In this document: piece by piece, positions 6,099-6,346 of the stretch
Numbering within the stretch: the stretch's first letter is position 1
How the letters are laid out: the number at the start of each line of letters is the position of its first letter
Source of the DNA: Calditrichota bacterium
GTDB taxonomy: Bacteria > Zhuqueibacterota > Zhuqueibacteria > Zhuqueibacterales > Geothermadaptataceae
DNA length: 6,346 nucleotides
Direction: 5' to 3'
Assembly (NCBI GenBank): GCA_008501545.1
Contig: QQUM01000323.1
Span: forward strand, 1 to 6,346
Translations under genes and position numbers: made by a program
The notes under the pieces: model-generated
The model's input: the letters and a program-made list of their open reading frames with translations, nothing else
The model's database searches: none
What the model was told of the DNA's origin: nothing

Positions 6099-6346
6099 CT
6101 ACTTCACCAAAATAGAAAACGTCGATGCCGGCAATCCGGCTGAATTAAACAACGAAGCACCTGACCCATTTTTCCATGCATACCGTACGGCTTTTACAAC
6201 CTGTCCTTGTTGCAGGGGCAGAATGACATGTTTCCCATCGATGCGTGCTGCCGCTTGTACTACAGAACTGTCGGCGAGAACGAATTCAAATTCCTGCAGT
6301 CCTTTTTCGCCAGCGACCAGTTTCTCCGCGCCGATGTCAAAACGGA
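6099..6346 (-). CDS. Sialate O-acetylesterase-type protein, C-terminal fragment (cut by window edge)
   Basis: Translating the minus strand from the right edge gives 81 codons and a TAG stop (complement at 6099-6101); the start lies outside the window. The fragment includes 'LVAGEKGLQEFEFVLAD', 'AARIDGKHVILP', 'AVRYAWKNG' and 'LFNSAGLPASTFSI'. The combination 'VRYAW ... LyN..GLPASpF' is the hallmark C-terminus of bacterial sialate (9-O-) acetylesterases (SASA, PF03629), which remove O-acetyl groups from sialic acids or acetylated sugars on glycans and are usually exported. The SGNH catalytic part is not visible, so activity cannot be judged. The usual ending just after 'PASPFRT' is replaced by 'STFSILVK', close to the repeat that begins just past the stop. 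The next gene on the same strand is the Tat FAD oxidoreductase, 351 bases on. Family assignment rests on these C-terminal motifs only. Confidence 0.8.
   Translation of the reverse strand, partial: RFDIGAEKLVAGEKGLQEFEFVLADSSVVQAAARIDGKHVILPLQQGQVVKAVRYAWKNGSGASLFNSAGLPASTFSILVK

Overview
The window reads as one strand of a chromosome from a Gram-negative bacterium. All four supported genes lie on the minus strand. From right to left, in the direction of transcription, they are: the C-terminal end of a sialate O-acetylesterase-type protein (cut by the right edge), a Tat-exported FAD-dependent oxidoreductase, a secreted or lipid-anchored protein with 'WGTSPNDVWAVG ... LHFDG..W' repeats, and an 802-residue secreted beta-helix protein. 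The last ends with the first residues of a 'YPNP' C-terminal sorting signal (type IX secretion). That signal and the repeat lipoprotein point to the FCB group (Calditrichota/KSB1, Ignavibacteriota, Marinimicrobia-like). This placement is an inference; no rRNA or core marker is present.

Layout. 1-84: A/T-rich spacer after the beta-helix gene. 85-2493: beta-helix protein. 2494-2662: spacer with a perfect 10-bp GAGACG-type palindrome. 2663-3754: repeat lipoprotein. 3755-4382: a 628-base A/T-rich spacer with nine tandem ACTAAA hexamers, a 116-base segment bounded by inverted 8-mers, and a weak terminator for the gene to its right. 4383-5747: FAD oxidoreductase. 5748-6098: spacer filled largely by two inverted REP-like hairpins (a REPIN-like element). 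6099-6346: sialate O-acetylesterase tail.

Two functional halves can be seen. The right half (esterase plus Tat-exported FAD enzyme) resembles the accessory carbohydrate or host-glycan genes common in polysaccharide-degrading bacteria. The left half encodes two cell-surface or secreted proteins with no enzymatic signature. The halves differ in base composition: one 60-base row inside the FAD gene (5101-5160) has 41 G/C, and one inside the beta-helix gene (961-1020) has 17 G/C. They may have different histories, and nothing shows that they form one operon.

The strongest non-coding signal is at 5921-6059. Two inverted copies of a ~40-base hairpin share an unpaired T at the same place and show a compensatory T-A to G-C change. 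I see no CRISPR array, rRNA, tRNA, insertion-sequence transposase or defence system. I do not see a clear new multi-gene system here; the items most worth following are the palindromic repeats and the beta-helix protein with a cut-off sorting signal.
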